DNA of 64,000 bases from Betaproteobacteria bacterium (GCA_009693435.1 SHXF01000001.1:1-64000), one strand, 5' to 3'. Counted from the stretch's first letter, positions 1 to 7,841 are shown. Notes: generated by a model from the sequence alone, not told the origin. Numbers and translations: made by a program.

Positions 1-1
1 C

Positions 2-58
2 TTGACCCGTGGCGGAAAAGTTGACGCGCCGGCCGCGCTGAGCAAGGGGCCGCGATGA
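2..58 (+). CDS. C-terminal end of an upstream ORF, cut by the window edge
   Basis: An open frame enters from the left edge and stops at TGA 56-58, overlapping the ATG of the next gene in an ATGA arrangement. Such overlaps are usual between co-transcribed genes of phages and integrative elements. Only 18 residues are visible, so the product cannot be named. Confidence 0.35.
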   Translation: MTRGGKVDAPAALSKGPR

Positions 59-2511
59 GTGACACCGGCATCCAATTCGCCGAGGCGATCCGAGCCGCCG
101 GGCTGAAACCGCCGGACAAGATCGAGGCCGACAAGTCGTATCGTTTCCCTGGCATAGGCAAGGGCAACGGCAACAAGGCCGGCTGGTGCAAATTGTTCGC
201 CGATGGCCTGGGCGGTTGTTTCGGTGATTTTGCCGCTGACTTTTCCGAGAATTGGCAGGCGAAGCGCGACAAGCCTTTTTCCCCGGAGGAACGCGAAGCC
301 TTCAAGCGCCATTCTGCCGAAGCAAAGGCGCAAGCCGAAGCCGAGCGGAAAGCCAAGCAAGGCGAGGCCGCGAGTAAGGCGGTGGCGATTTGGCAGGCTG
401 CGCAACCTGCTGCGGCAGATCATGCCTACCTAATCCGCAAAGGCATCAAGGCGCATGGCGCACGGCTGCACAATGACGCGCTCGTAATCCCGATGCGCGA
501 CGGCGGCGAACTGCATAGCCTGCAATTCATCGGGGCGGGCGGTGACAAGCGCTTTCTGACCGGCGGACGTGTCGCAGGCTGCTATTACAGCATTGGCACC
601 ACGAAGGGCGCGGCGGCGCTATGTATCGCCGAGGGCTTCGCAACCGGGGCAACGATTCACGAAGCGACCGGCTACCCGGTGGCCGTGGCATTCGATGCCA
701 GAAACCTTGAACCGGTAGCGCGGGCACTGCGGGCGAAGTTTCCCGACTTGGCGCTGATCCTGTGCGCCGATGATGATGCGGCGATCAAAGGCAATCCCGG
801 ATTGACGAAGGCAACAGCAGCGGCGCGATCTGTCGGCGGGCTGATGGCAATTCCAGACTTCACGCCGGAAGAACTCGCGGCATACCAAGCCAAGCATGGG
901 AAACCGCCCAGTGACTTTAACGACGTGCACCAGATACGCGGGCTGGAAGCCGTAGCGCGGGCCGTATCGGGCGTGATCGAGTCGGCAAGGGAAGCGCAGC
1001 AACCGGACGCGGGCAACGCACCTGCGGGCGATCTTGGCGGCTGGCCGGCACCGCAACCGCTGCTGGCGAAGGTGACCCCGGAGCTTTACCCCATTGACGC
1101 ACTGCCGGACACCATCCGGGCGGCGGCGGAAGAGGTGGCGGCATTTGTCAAAGCCCCCTTTCCGCTGGTGGCATCGTCGGCGCTGGCGGCACTGTCGCTG
1201 GCCGCGCAAGCCCATGCGGACGTGCGTCGCGATGAAATTCTTTTCGGGCCTGTGGGCTTGTTCCTTCTGACCATCGCGGACAGTGGCGAGCGCAAGACCC
1301 AAGCCGACAAGATGTTCACCAAGCCGATACAGGACTATCAGGACGCGCAAGTCGAGGCGGCGAAGCCCAAGCTCAAGGATCACCGGGCCGCGATGCAATC
1401 ATGGGAAGCCAAGCGGGGCGGCATGAAGGACAAAATCCGCCTGCTTGCTAAGCAAGGCAACGCGACCAGCGTTAAAGAGGCCGAACTGCGCAACCTTGGA
1501 GACGCGCCAGAACCGCCGAGAGTGCCGAAACTGATACGCGAAGATGCGACCCCGGAAGGGCTGGCGAAGAAGTTGCAAAAGGAATGGCCTTCCGCTGGCG
1601 TGGTATCGAACGAGGCCGGAATTGTTTTTGGGGCGCATGGCATGAGCAAGGAAAGCGTCATGCGCAATCTGGCCTTGCTCAATAAGCTGTGGGATGGCGG
1701 GCGCTATCAGTCTGACCGGGGCGACGAAGAGCGAAGCCGCGACGTTCGAGGGGCGCGGCTGACGATGGGCTTGATGATTCAGGAATCAACCTTGCGGGCA
1801 TTCTTCGAGCAATCGAAAGGGCTGGCGCGTGGAACTGGCTTTCTTTCCCGTTTCCTTGTCGCGTGGCCTGGTAGCACGATGGGGACGCGGTTCTATACCC
1901 CGCCTGTCGCCGGAAGCCCTGCTCTGTCAGCATTCAACCGGCGCATTACCGAACTGCTCAATCAACCTGTACCGATTGATGATGATGGGATTCTGACCCC
2001 ACCCATGCTAATCCTGACACCGGAAGCAACGGCGGCATGGATCCGGTATCACGATGCAATCGAGGCTGAGCTTGCGGGCGGCGGCGAGTTGTACGACGTG
2101 CGCGACGTGGCGAGCAAGTCCGCAGATAACGCGGCGCGACTGGCGGCGCTGTTTCAGATTTTCGAGGGCGCAGGTGGCGCAATCGGTGCGGATGCATTTG
2201 AGGGTGCAAGCCGAATCGCGGCATGGCACCTGCACGAATCGCGGCGCTTCTTCGGCGAGCTTGCGCTACCTGTGGAACTGGCGAACGCGGCGCGGCTGGA
2301 TTCTTGGCTGATCGAATATTGCCGACGCGAGCGGACGCACCTTGTACCTAAGAATCGCGCTCGCCAGCATGGGCCTGTGCGGGACGGAAAGCGGCTTGAT
2401 GAGGCGATCCGGGAGCTTGAGAGCGTAGACCGAGTGCGGCTGATCCAAGAGGGAAAACGCCGAATCGTCAAAGTGAATCCGGCGCTGGTGATCGAAGGGG
2501 GGTCATCGTGA
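55..2511 (+). CDS. Toprim/DUF3987 primase-helicase-like protein of a mobile element
   Basis: 818-residue replication-type protein of the kind carried by phages and integrative elements. Residues about 185-300 look like a Toprim catalytic domain: the glutamate of EGFATG (E193) and the acidic run at 239-241 (CADDDA) fit the family's metal-binding residues. The rest, from about 345, matches the DUF3987 (YfjI-like) helicase-type region, with a Walker-A-like ADSGERKT at 408-415. The N-terminal part (KAGWCKLF, GGCFGDF) resembles the substrate or zinc-binding region of such primases. The start is fixed by the ATGA overlap with the previous frame. The stop overlaps the GTG of the next gene. Domain reading is from motifs only; no helicase loader or integrase is seen nearby. 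Confidence 0.85.
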   Translation: MSDTGIQFAEAIRAAGLKPPDKIEADKSYRFPGIGKGNGNKAGWCKLFADGLGGCFGDFAADFSENWQAKRDKPFSPEEREAFKRHSAEAKAQAEAERKAKQGEAASKAVAIWQAAQPAAADHAYLIRKGIKAHGARLHNDALVIPMRDGGELHSLQFIGAGGDKRFLTGGRVAGCYYSIGTTKGAAALCIAEGFATGATIHEATGYPVAVAFDARNLEPVARALRAKFPDLALILCADDDAAIKGNPGLTKATAAARSVGGLMAIPDFTPEELAAYQAKHGKPPSDFNDVHQIRGLEAVARAVSGVIESAREAQQPDAGNAPAGDLGGWPAPQPLLAKVTPELYPIDALPDTIRAAAEEVAAFVKAPFPLVASSALAALSLAAQAHADVRRDEILFGPVGLFLLTIADSGERKTQADKMFTKPIQDYQDAQVEAAKPKLKDHRAAMQSWEAKRGGMKDKIRLLAKQGNATSVKEAELRNLGDAPEPPRVPKLIREDATPEGLAKKLQKEWPSAGVVSNEAGIVFGAHGMSKESVMRNLALLNKLWDGGRYQSDRGDEERSRDVRGARLTMGLMIQESTLRAFFEQSKGLARGTGFLSRFLVAWPGSTMGTRFYTPPVAGSPALSAFNRRITELLNQPVPIDDDGILTPPMLILTPEATAAWIRYHDAIEAELAGGGELYDVRDVASKSADNAARLAALFQIFEGAGGAIGADAFEGASRIAAWHLHESRRFFGELALPVELANAARLDSWLIEYCRRERTHLVPKNRARQHGPVRDGKRLDEAIRELESVDRVRLIQEGKRRIVKVNPALVIEGGSS

Positions 2512-2888
2512 CCCTTGCGAAACTGATTCAAAAAGGCGGGCTTGCGAAGCCTGCTACTGCTATTCCTGCTATTTCTGCCACTCAACAGGCGGGAATGGCT
2601 GCAACTGTAGCAAGAATAGCAACTGTAGCAGCGGCAAACCCCACAAGCCTGAAAGTCGCACCCCTACCCGATCCGGCGATGGAAGCCCGTCGCCAGCGCG
2701 TGCTTGCAATGCTCGCTGAGAATCCAGCACTGCGCCTGGCCGTGGTTTGCGACGGCGAAGGCGACCCGGTGCCGATTGCAATTGCGATCCGCAACAAGGG
2801 CACCTGCGAAGTTCACATACCGGCCGCGCGCTTCGATTCGTTGGCCCTTCTTGAGCGTGTCGAGCGGCACAGCGGAACGATTCATTGA
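2508..2888 (+). CDS. Small hypothetical protein following the primase gene
   Basis: 126 residues starting with GTG, overlapping the primase stop by 4 bp, which suggests translational coupling. The N-terminal half is rich in Ala, Thr and Pro and probably disordered. The C-terminal half (about 60-126) has a compact pattern (RRQRVLAMLAENPALR, then alternating hydrophobic strands). I recognise no family; the position implies an accessory role in the element. Confidence 0.6.
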   Translation: MTLAKLIQKGGLAKPATAIPAISATQQAGMAATVARIATVAAANPTSLKVAPLPDPAMEARRQRVLAMLAENPALRLAVVCDGEGDPVPIAIAIRNKGTCEVHIPAARFDSLALLERVERHSGTIH

Positions 2889-2920
2889 ACCGGACCATCT
2901 AAACTAGAGAGGAATAGATC

Positions 2921-3178
2921 ATGGCAGCAGGCCACAAGACCGGCGGACGGCAACGAGGCACGCCGAATCGCATCACACGCAGTTTTCGCGAGGCGGTGCA
3001 AATCGCCTATGACGCAATCGGCGGCGACGAAGCGTTTGCGACCTGGGCGCGCGAAAATTCGGGGGAGTTCTACAAAATCGCGGCGCGGCTAATCCCGCAG
3101 GAAATGCGCTACTCGGGGAGCGACGGGGAATCGTTGACCGTGAATATCATTCATGCGGGCGTGCATGACAGCGCTTAG
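2921..3178 (+). CDS. Small basic phage-type protein (DUF5681-like N-terminus)
   Basis: 85 residues beginning with a basic Gly/Arg-rich stretch (GGRQRGTPNRITR) like the start of DUF5681 and terminase-small-subunit-associated phage proteins, followed by a helical region. An AGAGAGGAA purine run just before ATG 2921 gives a good ribosome binding site. In phages such genes sit near the packaging genes, but no terminase follows; the next recognisable sequence is the 92-bp repeat at 3260. A short overlapping frame (ATG 3165 to TAA 3248) could be the beginning of a lost next gene. Confidence 0.6.
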   Translation: MAAGHKTGGRQRGTPNRITRSFREAVQIAYDAIGGDEAFATWARENSGEFYKIAARLIPQEMRYSGSDGESLTVNIIHAGVHDSA

Positions 3179-3259
3179 GCGAGTAGGGGTCCGGGAAAGA
3201 TTTGGACCGGCGGCGGTATCAGAAGGTGTGACCCAATTAGCAACGTAATGCCGATCAGG

Positions 3260-3351
3260 CGGGCGGCTGTGGGTATCGCTTCGTCGCAGATCAGGAGCAG
3301 CGCCCATGCGTTTGGGGTAGTTTTCGGGGTACTTGCCTAAATCCAATTGTG
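3260..3351 (+). repeat. 92-bp direct repeat, copy 1 (candidate attachment site or recombination scar)
   Basis: Matches 7142-7233 over 92 bp with a single difference (T3307 versus C7189). The sequence diverges at once on both sides. It contains an imperfect tandem motif, TTTGGGGTAG then TTTCGGGGTAC, and its first 45 bases could fold with GGGCGGCTG against CAGCGCCC. It lies outside recognised genes, between the small phage-type gene and the truncated DUF429-like gene. The att interpretation is inference; the repeat itself is directly visible. Confidence 0.85.
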
Positions 3352-3447
3352 AAGAGTGAGGACCGGCGCGGCCGAATCGGGGCCAAAAGAAGAACTGATG
3401 TCAACGGCTGGAGACATACTCGACGAAGTGGATTGGCCCAAGCTGCC

Positions 3448-3708
3448 ATGACCGCTTTCGCCCGCTACATCGGCATCGACTATTCGGGCGCGGAGACACC
3501 GCACTCAAGCCTGAAGGGCCTGCGCGTCTATCAGGCGGATCGCGCATTGCCGCCCGAGGAAGTCTCCCCACCACCCAGCCCGCGCCGGTACTGGACGCGG
3601 CGCGGCCTTGCGGAATGGCTGTTGGCTCGCCTCGCTAGACTCCGACAAACTTATTGTAGACCGACCTACAGACTCTTTTTGCCCATCATCCCGGTATTTC
3701 CGGACTAA
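3448..3708 (+). pseudogene. Truncated DUF429-like (predicted nuclease) gene
   Basis: Starts at ATG 3448 (MTAFARYIGIDYSGAETP) and continues with a proline-rich segment and KYWTRRG-like YWTRRGLAEWLLARL. The IGIDYSGA motif is what I associate with RNase-H-fold proteins of the DUF429 kind. After about residue 62 the expected continuation is lost and the frame ends in unrelated sequence, so most of the protein is missing. Immediately upstream an open frame (3353-3451, ending DEVDWPKLP) overlaps this start in an ATGA arrangement; it looks like the tail of a preceding gene cut by the 92-bp repeat. Confidence 0.5.
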
Positions 3709-3761
3709 TCTCAGATTACGGTTCATAGTGAGTTCCTATGCCAATTGATGAGGAACAGACA

Positions 3762-4142
3762 ATGAAACCATCGGCAAGATTGGCCTCTTCTGCTGGCGTC
3801 TTTTTTATTGATGGTGAGGTGTGGGCTGGGGAGATACTGGGACTTGAGCGAAATTCGATGGGATACCTCGCAGCAACATATGTATTTGGAGGTATCGTGG
3901 CATTACTACTGTTTCGTGTCATTACTTGGGATTTATGGGGTAAAAAAAGATTACGCCGGAAACACAATGGGCGTTGGGTGGGTGCTTGGGTTGCCGCACT
4001 TACCTGGATAAATTTTCTCCCAAAGGAAATGTCGATTACTGTGTGGACTGCTTCCGCACTGCTTACCCTAACTGGTTATTTGATTGGATTTACTTTCGGA
4101 TATGTTTGGCGACGTTTCGTACAGCCCCTTCCGTCCGAGTAA
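3762..4142 (+). CDS. Small integral membrane protein, unknown
   Basis: 126 residues from ATG 3762, preferred over ATG 3738 because AGGA at 3751-3754 is well placed for it. Hydrophobic segments at roughly 33-56, 73-85 and 93-118 suggest two or three membrane spans, with a basic loop (GKKRLRRKHNGRW) between the first two. The segment is visibly more AT-rich than the flanking chromosome, which hints at transfer. No family recognised. It stands alone between a truncated gene and minus-strand remnants. Confidence 0.5.
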   Translation: MKPSARLASSAGVFFIDGEVWAGEILGLERNSMGYLAATYVFGGIVALLLFRVITWDLWGKKRLRRKHNGRWVGAWVAALTWINFLPKEMSITVWTASALLTLTGYLIGFTFGYVWRRFVQPLPSE

Positions 4143-4161
4143 TTGTCGGCCCTGCTTCAAT

Positions 4162-4569
4162 TCACCGCCCCCAGTACGGGGATTGCGCCCGCTGCGCGCG
4201 GATCGGCGCGATCACGGCCTGCGTACACAGCGCCGTGCCCTTGAGATTGACGTCGAACACGCGGTCCCACTCCTCTTCGGTCATGTTCTGCAGCGTGACC
4301 TTGCCGATCACGCTGGCACTGTTGACCAGGACATGAACTTCCTTCATTTGCCTGAACGCCTTGTCGATGGACGCTTTTGAAGAGACATCGACGACAAACG
4401 TCCGTGCGCCGGGAATTGTGGCTGCCGTTTGCGTCAAAGCCTTCTCATCGAGATCCAAAAGAACAACCCGGGCCCCCTCTGCGGCAAAGCCACGCGCGGC
4501 CGCGGCGCCGATGCCGCTCGCGCCGCCAGTGACGATGCAGACTTTCCCCTCGAACCGGTCCGGGCGCAT
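4162..4569 (-). pseudogene. Truncated short-chain dehydrogenase (SDR)
   Basis: Reads as the N-terminal half of a classical SDR: start MRPDRFEGK, cofactor motif TGGASGIGAAAA, the conserved Asp of the DVS strand, and the VNLKG segment. It ends at about residue 135, before the Tyr-x-x-x-Lys catalytic motif, so it cannot be a working dehydrogenase. The start is two bases after the stop of the TctC-like remnant on the same strand, so the two keep an original operon order. Confidence 0.7.
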
Positions 4570-4571
4570 CG

Positions 4572-4781
4572 CTAGTCGGCGCGGATGCCCTTGTCCTTGA
4601 TGATCTTCGCCCATTGCGCCGATTCGCGGCGGATCTCGGCGGCGAATTGCTCACTCGTATTCGCCCGGACATTCATCCCGTAGGCCTGGAGACGATCCTG
4701 CAGCGCTTGGCCGGCTGCCGCTGCGTTAACGGCTGCCGCAACGGCTGCGGGAGCATCCCCGTGCCGCGAAGCACTCACCAC
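4572..4781 (-). pseudogene. C-terminal remnant of a TctC/Bug-family solute-binding protein
   Basis: About the last 65 residues of a tripartite tricarboxylate transporter binding protein remain. The pattern LQDRLQAYGMNVRAN, then EQFAAEIRRESAQWAKIIKD and a final GIRAD is typical of the C-terminus of this periplasmic family. The first three-quarters, including the signal peptide and ligand cleft, are absent. Next to it is the truncated SDR. TctC-type proteins are greatly expanded in betaproteobacteria, so this fits the taxonomic context. Confidence 0.7.
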
Positions 4782-4885
4782 CGCAGGTATCTACGAGCGA
4801 ACCGCGCAACGCTGGGTGACGGGAACGTAGTGAGTGAAATTCAACACACTACGCGCTGATGAAGCTACCCCTCGGATGCCTGGGC

Positions 4886-4930
4886 CCAGCCAAGCCAAGC
4901 AAAGCAAAGCCAAGCAAAGCAAAGCAAGGC
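4886..4930 (+). repeat. Pentanucleotide tandem repeat (MAAGC)9
   Basis: Nine consecutive 5-mers (CCAGC, CAAGC, CAAGC, AAAGC, AAAGC, CAAGC, AAAGC, AAAGC, AAGGC), none of which interrupts a gene. It lies 60-100 bp upstream of the Sel1-protease lipoprotein, in the likely promoter or leader region. Repeat-length change there could alter expression, but that is speculation. Confidence 0.8.
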
Positions 4931-4989
4931 ACGGACTATAGGTAGATACTGATCCAGCACCACCTTGGTCTGGGGAAGACAATAACGCG

Positions 4990-6657
4990 ATGGGCCAGTT
5001 CCTTACCGGCATTTTCGAGATGCGCCCGTCACAGCGCAAGGCCGCGGCGCTCGAGCGGGTGACTCATCTAATGGTGGCTGGCTTGTTGTCGCTAGGCGTG
5101 TTGCTGGTCGGTTGTGACAATGCGCCGCCTGGCCCGGCCCAGAAAAGCGCGGAGGCGGAAACACCTGAGAAGAAACTGCCGGATTTGTTGAAACGAGCCG
5201 AGCAGGGTGATGCAGAGGCACAAACAAACCTTGGCGTCGCGTATTCCAACGGTGAAGGCGTTCCCAAGGATGCAGCCAAGGCTGTCGAGTGGTATCAGAA
5301 AGCTGCTGCGCAGGGATATGCAAGGGCGCAATTGAACCTGGGCTGGATGTATTACAGCGGGAACGGTGTTCCAAAAGATGCCGCTAAAGCATTTGAGTGG
5401 GTTCAAAAGGCGGCGGCACAGGGGGATGCATCGGCGCAATTTAACCTTGGCACTCTGTATGATTTGGGTGAAGGCGTTCCCAAGGACGCGGCTAAAGCCG
5501 CCGAGTGGTATCAGAAAGCTGCTGCGCAGGGGCATGCATTGGCGCAATTGAACCTTGGCACTCTGTATCATCGGGGCGAAGGGGTTCCCAAGGACGCGGC
5601 TAAAGCCGCCGAGTGGTATCAGAAAGCTGCTGCGCAGGGGGATGCATCGGCGCAATTGAACCTTGGCACTCTGTATCATCGGGGCGAAGGGGTTCCCAAG
5701 GACGCGGCTAAAGCCGCCGAGTGGTATCAGAAAGCTGCTGCGCAGGGGCATGCATCGGCGCAATTGGACCTTGGACAGAAGTATGTCTTAGGCCAGGGCG
5801 TTCCTGCAGATATGGTTCTTGCCTACGCTTGGTTCAACCTGTCAGCGAGTCAGGGCGATGAGGGCGCTACCAGATTGCGCGCTCTTTTCGAGCGGGGTAT
5901 GTCGGCCGTTGAGATCGCCGAGGCGCAACGTCTCTCCTCCGCCTGGAAGAAGGGACAGGTCATTGTCCGTGAGGCGCGATCGGCCAGCCTGAGCGCCGCG
6001 CCGTCTTCCACTCCAGGAAAGCTGAGCAAGATGGGAACGGGCACCCTGTTTGTCGTCAATGCCACAGGGCAGGCCATCACCAACCAGCACGTCGTTGCGG
6101 GATGCGGCGAGCTTCGTATCGATGGCCGCGACGGGCTGGCGAAGGTTGTCACCGAAGATGCGGTGAATGATCTGGCGCTGGTGCAGATTCCGGGCGATGC
6201 GAAATCCTCGGCGGCAATAACCGCCGAGCCGAGCAAGCTGCGGCAGGGTGAGGACATCGTGGTGTTCGGATTCCCGCTCAATGCTGTTTTGTCGTCAGGC
6301 GGCAATCTCACGCCTGGGGTGGTGAGCGCCTTGACTGGGCTGGGAAACAACACCAATCAGATCCAGATTACCGCACCGATTCAGCCTGGATCGAGCGGCA
6401 GCCCCGTCTTGACCAAGAAGGGCGAAGTAGTGGGCGTGGTATTGATGAAGCTCTCAGACTCGAAAATGGCGAAGGCGACCGGTTCGGTGGGTCAGAACGT
6501 CAACTTCGCTGTCAATGGCCAGACTCTGAAGACGTTCCTCGATACCCACAAGGTTGCTTACCGAAACGGTGGCGGATTTTTCTCGTGGGACAAGAGCACG
6601 GCCGATATGGCGGACGAGGCGCGCAAGTGGACTCTGGTGGTGGAGTGCTGGCGGTAG
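4990..6657 (+). CDS. Lipoprotein with six Sel1 repeats and a trypsin-like protease domain
   Basis: 555 residues from ATG 4990; ATG 5020 (residue 11) is an equally possible start and gives a shorter signal peptide. A hydrophobic stretch ends in the lipobox LVGC, with Cys42 as the predicted lipidated residue. Residues about 77-293 are six Sel1 repeats with exact 36-residue spacing (LGxxY at 81, 117, 153, 189, 225, 261). Residues about 345-520 form a chymotrypsin-fold protease like HtrA/DegP without a PDZ domain: His367 (NQHVV), Asp394 (NDLALV), Ser469 (PGSSGSP). All three catalytic residues are present. Likely an envelope-anchored protease whose Sel1 array binds partners. Repeats 4 and 5 are nearly identical in DNA. 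Confidence 0.85.
   Translation: MGQFLTGIFEMRPSQRKAAALERVTHLMVAGLLSLGVLLVGCDNAPPGPAQKSAEAETPEKKLPDLLKRAEQGDAEAQTNLGVAYSNGEGVPKDAAKAVEWYQKAAAQGYARAQLNLGWMYYSGNGVPKDAAKAFEWVQKAAAQGDASAQFNLGTLYDLGEGVPKDAAKAAEWYQKAAAQGHALAQLNLGTLYHRGEGVPKDAAKAAEWYQKAAAQGDASAQLNLGTLYHRGEGVPKDAAKAAEWYQKAAAQGHASAQLDLGQKYVLGQGVPADMVLAYAWFNLSASQGDEGATRLRALFERGMSAVEIAEAQRLSSAWKKGQVIVREARSASLSAAPSSTPGKLSKMGTGTLFVVNATGQAITNQHVVAGCGELRIDGRDGLAKVVTEDAVNDLALVQIPGDAKSSAAITAEPSKLRQGEDIVVFGFPLNAVLSSGGNLTPGVVSALTGLGNNTNQIQITAPIQPGSSGSPVLTKKGEVVGVVLMKLSDSKMAKATGSVGQNVNFAVNGQTLKTFLDTHKVAYRNGGGFFSWDKSTADMADEARKWTLVVECWR
5533..5748 (+). repeat. Two tandem 108-bp units (106/108 identical) within the Sel1 array
   Basis: Bases 5533-5640 and 5641-5748 differ at only two positions (5533/5641 and 5540/5648). 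Each unit encodes one 36-residue Sel1 repeat. The earlier units at about 5425 are more diverged. Near identity, including at third codon positions, points to a recent duplication by recombination or slippage. Confidence 0.9.
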
Positions 6658-6775
6658 TGGAATTTGATGCGTAACGCTACAGTCGCAACGGTCCGCCGGG
6701 GGACCCTGTGATGGAGGAGCGGGGCGTGGCGGACGGGAGACTGGCCAGCGAACGGGTAGTAACACATCCCAGTTC

Positions 6776-6792
6776 AGTCTCAAATTGAGACT
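6776..6792. repeat. Short perfect palindrome between genes
   Basis: Arms AGTCTCAA and TTGAGACT flank one central base. It lies about 120 bp after the Sel1-protease gene and could be an operator or a weak hairpin. No T-run follows, so it is not a standard intrinsic terminator. Confidence 0.4.
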
Positions 6793-6952
6793 TCAACATG
6801 GTGGATCTAGGCATCCCCCGTCTGGTAATACGTGGGGGAAATTTTAACCCTGATGTCGTGGCCGGTATCCGCCCAGTCCAGGTAGAGCTACCCCTCGCAT
6901 GTTGGGTGCCGGGAATCAGTACGGGCGGGGGGAGATGCTGACTGTCAGTGCC

Positions 6953-7105
6953 AAGAACGGCGGGCGCGCCCAGCGCAGAGATAACCGCCACACGATGACA
7001 TCGAACGATGCGACATCTAGCCTTTCCGATCTCGGCATATCGCGTGATCAATCCTCGCGCTGGCAAAAGCTGGCGGCCGTCCCCGAGGCGCAATTCCGCG
7101 GTTTT
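6953..7105 (+). pseudogene. Fragment resembling a phage/plasmid protein
   Basis: Within an open frame, the stretch MTSNDATSSLSDLGISRD followed by QSSRWQKLAAVPEAQF reads like part of plasmid or phage proteins that carry an LGISRDQSS(R/K)WQKLA motif near ParB-like or methyltransferase domains. The match ends abruptly after EAQF and no rest of the gene is seen. It sits 37 bp before the second 92-bp repeat, consistent with a rearrangement there. Confidence 0.35.
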
Positions 7106-7141
7106 CCGAGATTCCGGCGATATTCTCACGACGGGCGCAGT

Positions 7142-7233
7142 CGGGCGGCTGTGGGTATCGCTTCGTCGCAGATCAGGAGCAGCGCCCACGCGTTTGGGGT
7201 AGTTTTCGGGGTACTTGCCTAAATCCAATTGTG
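7142..7233 (+). repeat. 92-bp direct repeat, copy 2
   Basis: Same orientation as copy 1 at 3260-3351, with one mismatch. With copy 1 it brackets a 3.8-kb segment that carries truncated genes, the orphan membrane protein and the Sel1-protease gene. It may be an attachment-site half, a duplicated mobile-element end, or the trace of homologous deletion. Confidence 0.85.
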
Positions 7234-7577
7234 CAGATCGGCCACAGGAGCGGCACTCCGGGTGGTTTGTGGTTCCGGCCCCGGGCACCAGGAAACCAGA
7301 CTCTCTCGAAACATCGATAGTTCGTAGCAAGATGCGTGTTGCCTGTTTCCTGGCGGTATTCGAACCGGGACATGTCTTCGTCGACGATACCTGCAGGTAA
7401 AGGGTCACATCGGTACGGCACAACCCGATATCGGAGAACCCAACAATCTCCCTCGTGGATTACTTGATCTTGTTCAGAAGCGCTGCCTCGCTCTTTAACG
7501 CACGTTTCCAGCCTCAATAGGTCAACTCACGGGCAACCCGGACATAATATTCGGGGCTCACTGCAACATGAAGCCGC
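7234..7577. other. Non-coding stretch with no recognised feature
   Basis: Between the second 92-bp repeat and the small minus-strand frame I see no convincing gene, tRNA or terminator. A minus-strand frame crosses it (stop near 7173, start near 7517) but runs into the repeat and has no recognisable family signal. Confidence 0.5.
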
Positions 7578-7841
7578 TTATTCCATGAGAAGTCTTGCGT
7601 TCAACGGCAATAGCAAAGGAGCAGATTCACGCCTGAAAATGAGAATCGGACAAAAGTAACAATCCTTACCGGAAACTATCGGATCAGGGGATACATAGAA
7701 CTCGTCAACGGGGCCAGGGTCATGGATTTTATGGTCGAGGCCAAAGATTTCATCGCAGTAACTGATTCCGAGATTTACGAGCCTTAATTCGCGGGGCACC
7801 TGGTGCTCAAGGCGCCATTCTTGAGTGTTGGCCGTGAGCAT
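7578..7841 (-). CDS. Small hypothetical protein, doubtful
   Basis: 87-residue open frame with a reasonable amino-acid mix (EFYVSPDP, KDCYFCPILIFRRE). No domain recognised, and it is isolated in a degraded region. The CxxC pair (CYFC) could bind metal. It may be a remnant of a larger gene. The remaining bases up to 8026 hold no other visible gene. Confidence 0.3.
   Translation of the reverse strand: MLTANTQEWRLEHQVPRELRLVNLGISYCDEIFGLDHKIHDPGPVDEFYVSPDPIVSGKDCYFCPILIFRRESAPLLLPLNARLLME

Noticed and set aside
619..1398. 259-residue minus-strand frame opposite the primase gene
   Set aside because: Arg/Gly-rich, no domain, and antisense to a well-supported gene.
3181..3447. Possible tRNA or tmRNA 3' end at the 92-bp repeat, as an integration target
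   Set aside because: No cloverleaf, T-arm or CCA end can be built from either copy or its flanks.
4884..4938. CRISPR-like repeat
   Set aside because: The units are 5 bp with no spacers; a simple tandem repeat. No CRISPR array or cas gene was seen anywhere in the window.
5092..5763. Repetitive 223-residue minus-strand frame
   Set aside because: Its repeats are the reverse complement of the Sel1 array; the plus strand has the lipobox, repeats and protease triad.
3180..7240. Composite transposon flanked by insertion sequences
   Set aside because: No transposase or paired terminal inverted repeats are visible; the 92-bp repeats are direct and non-coding.
7173..7517. 114-residue minus-strand frame across repeat copy 2
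   Set aside because: Its tail is the 92-bp repeat itself and the rest matches no family; a chance frame is more likely.
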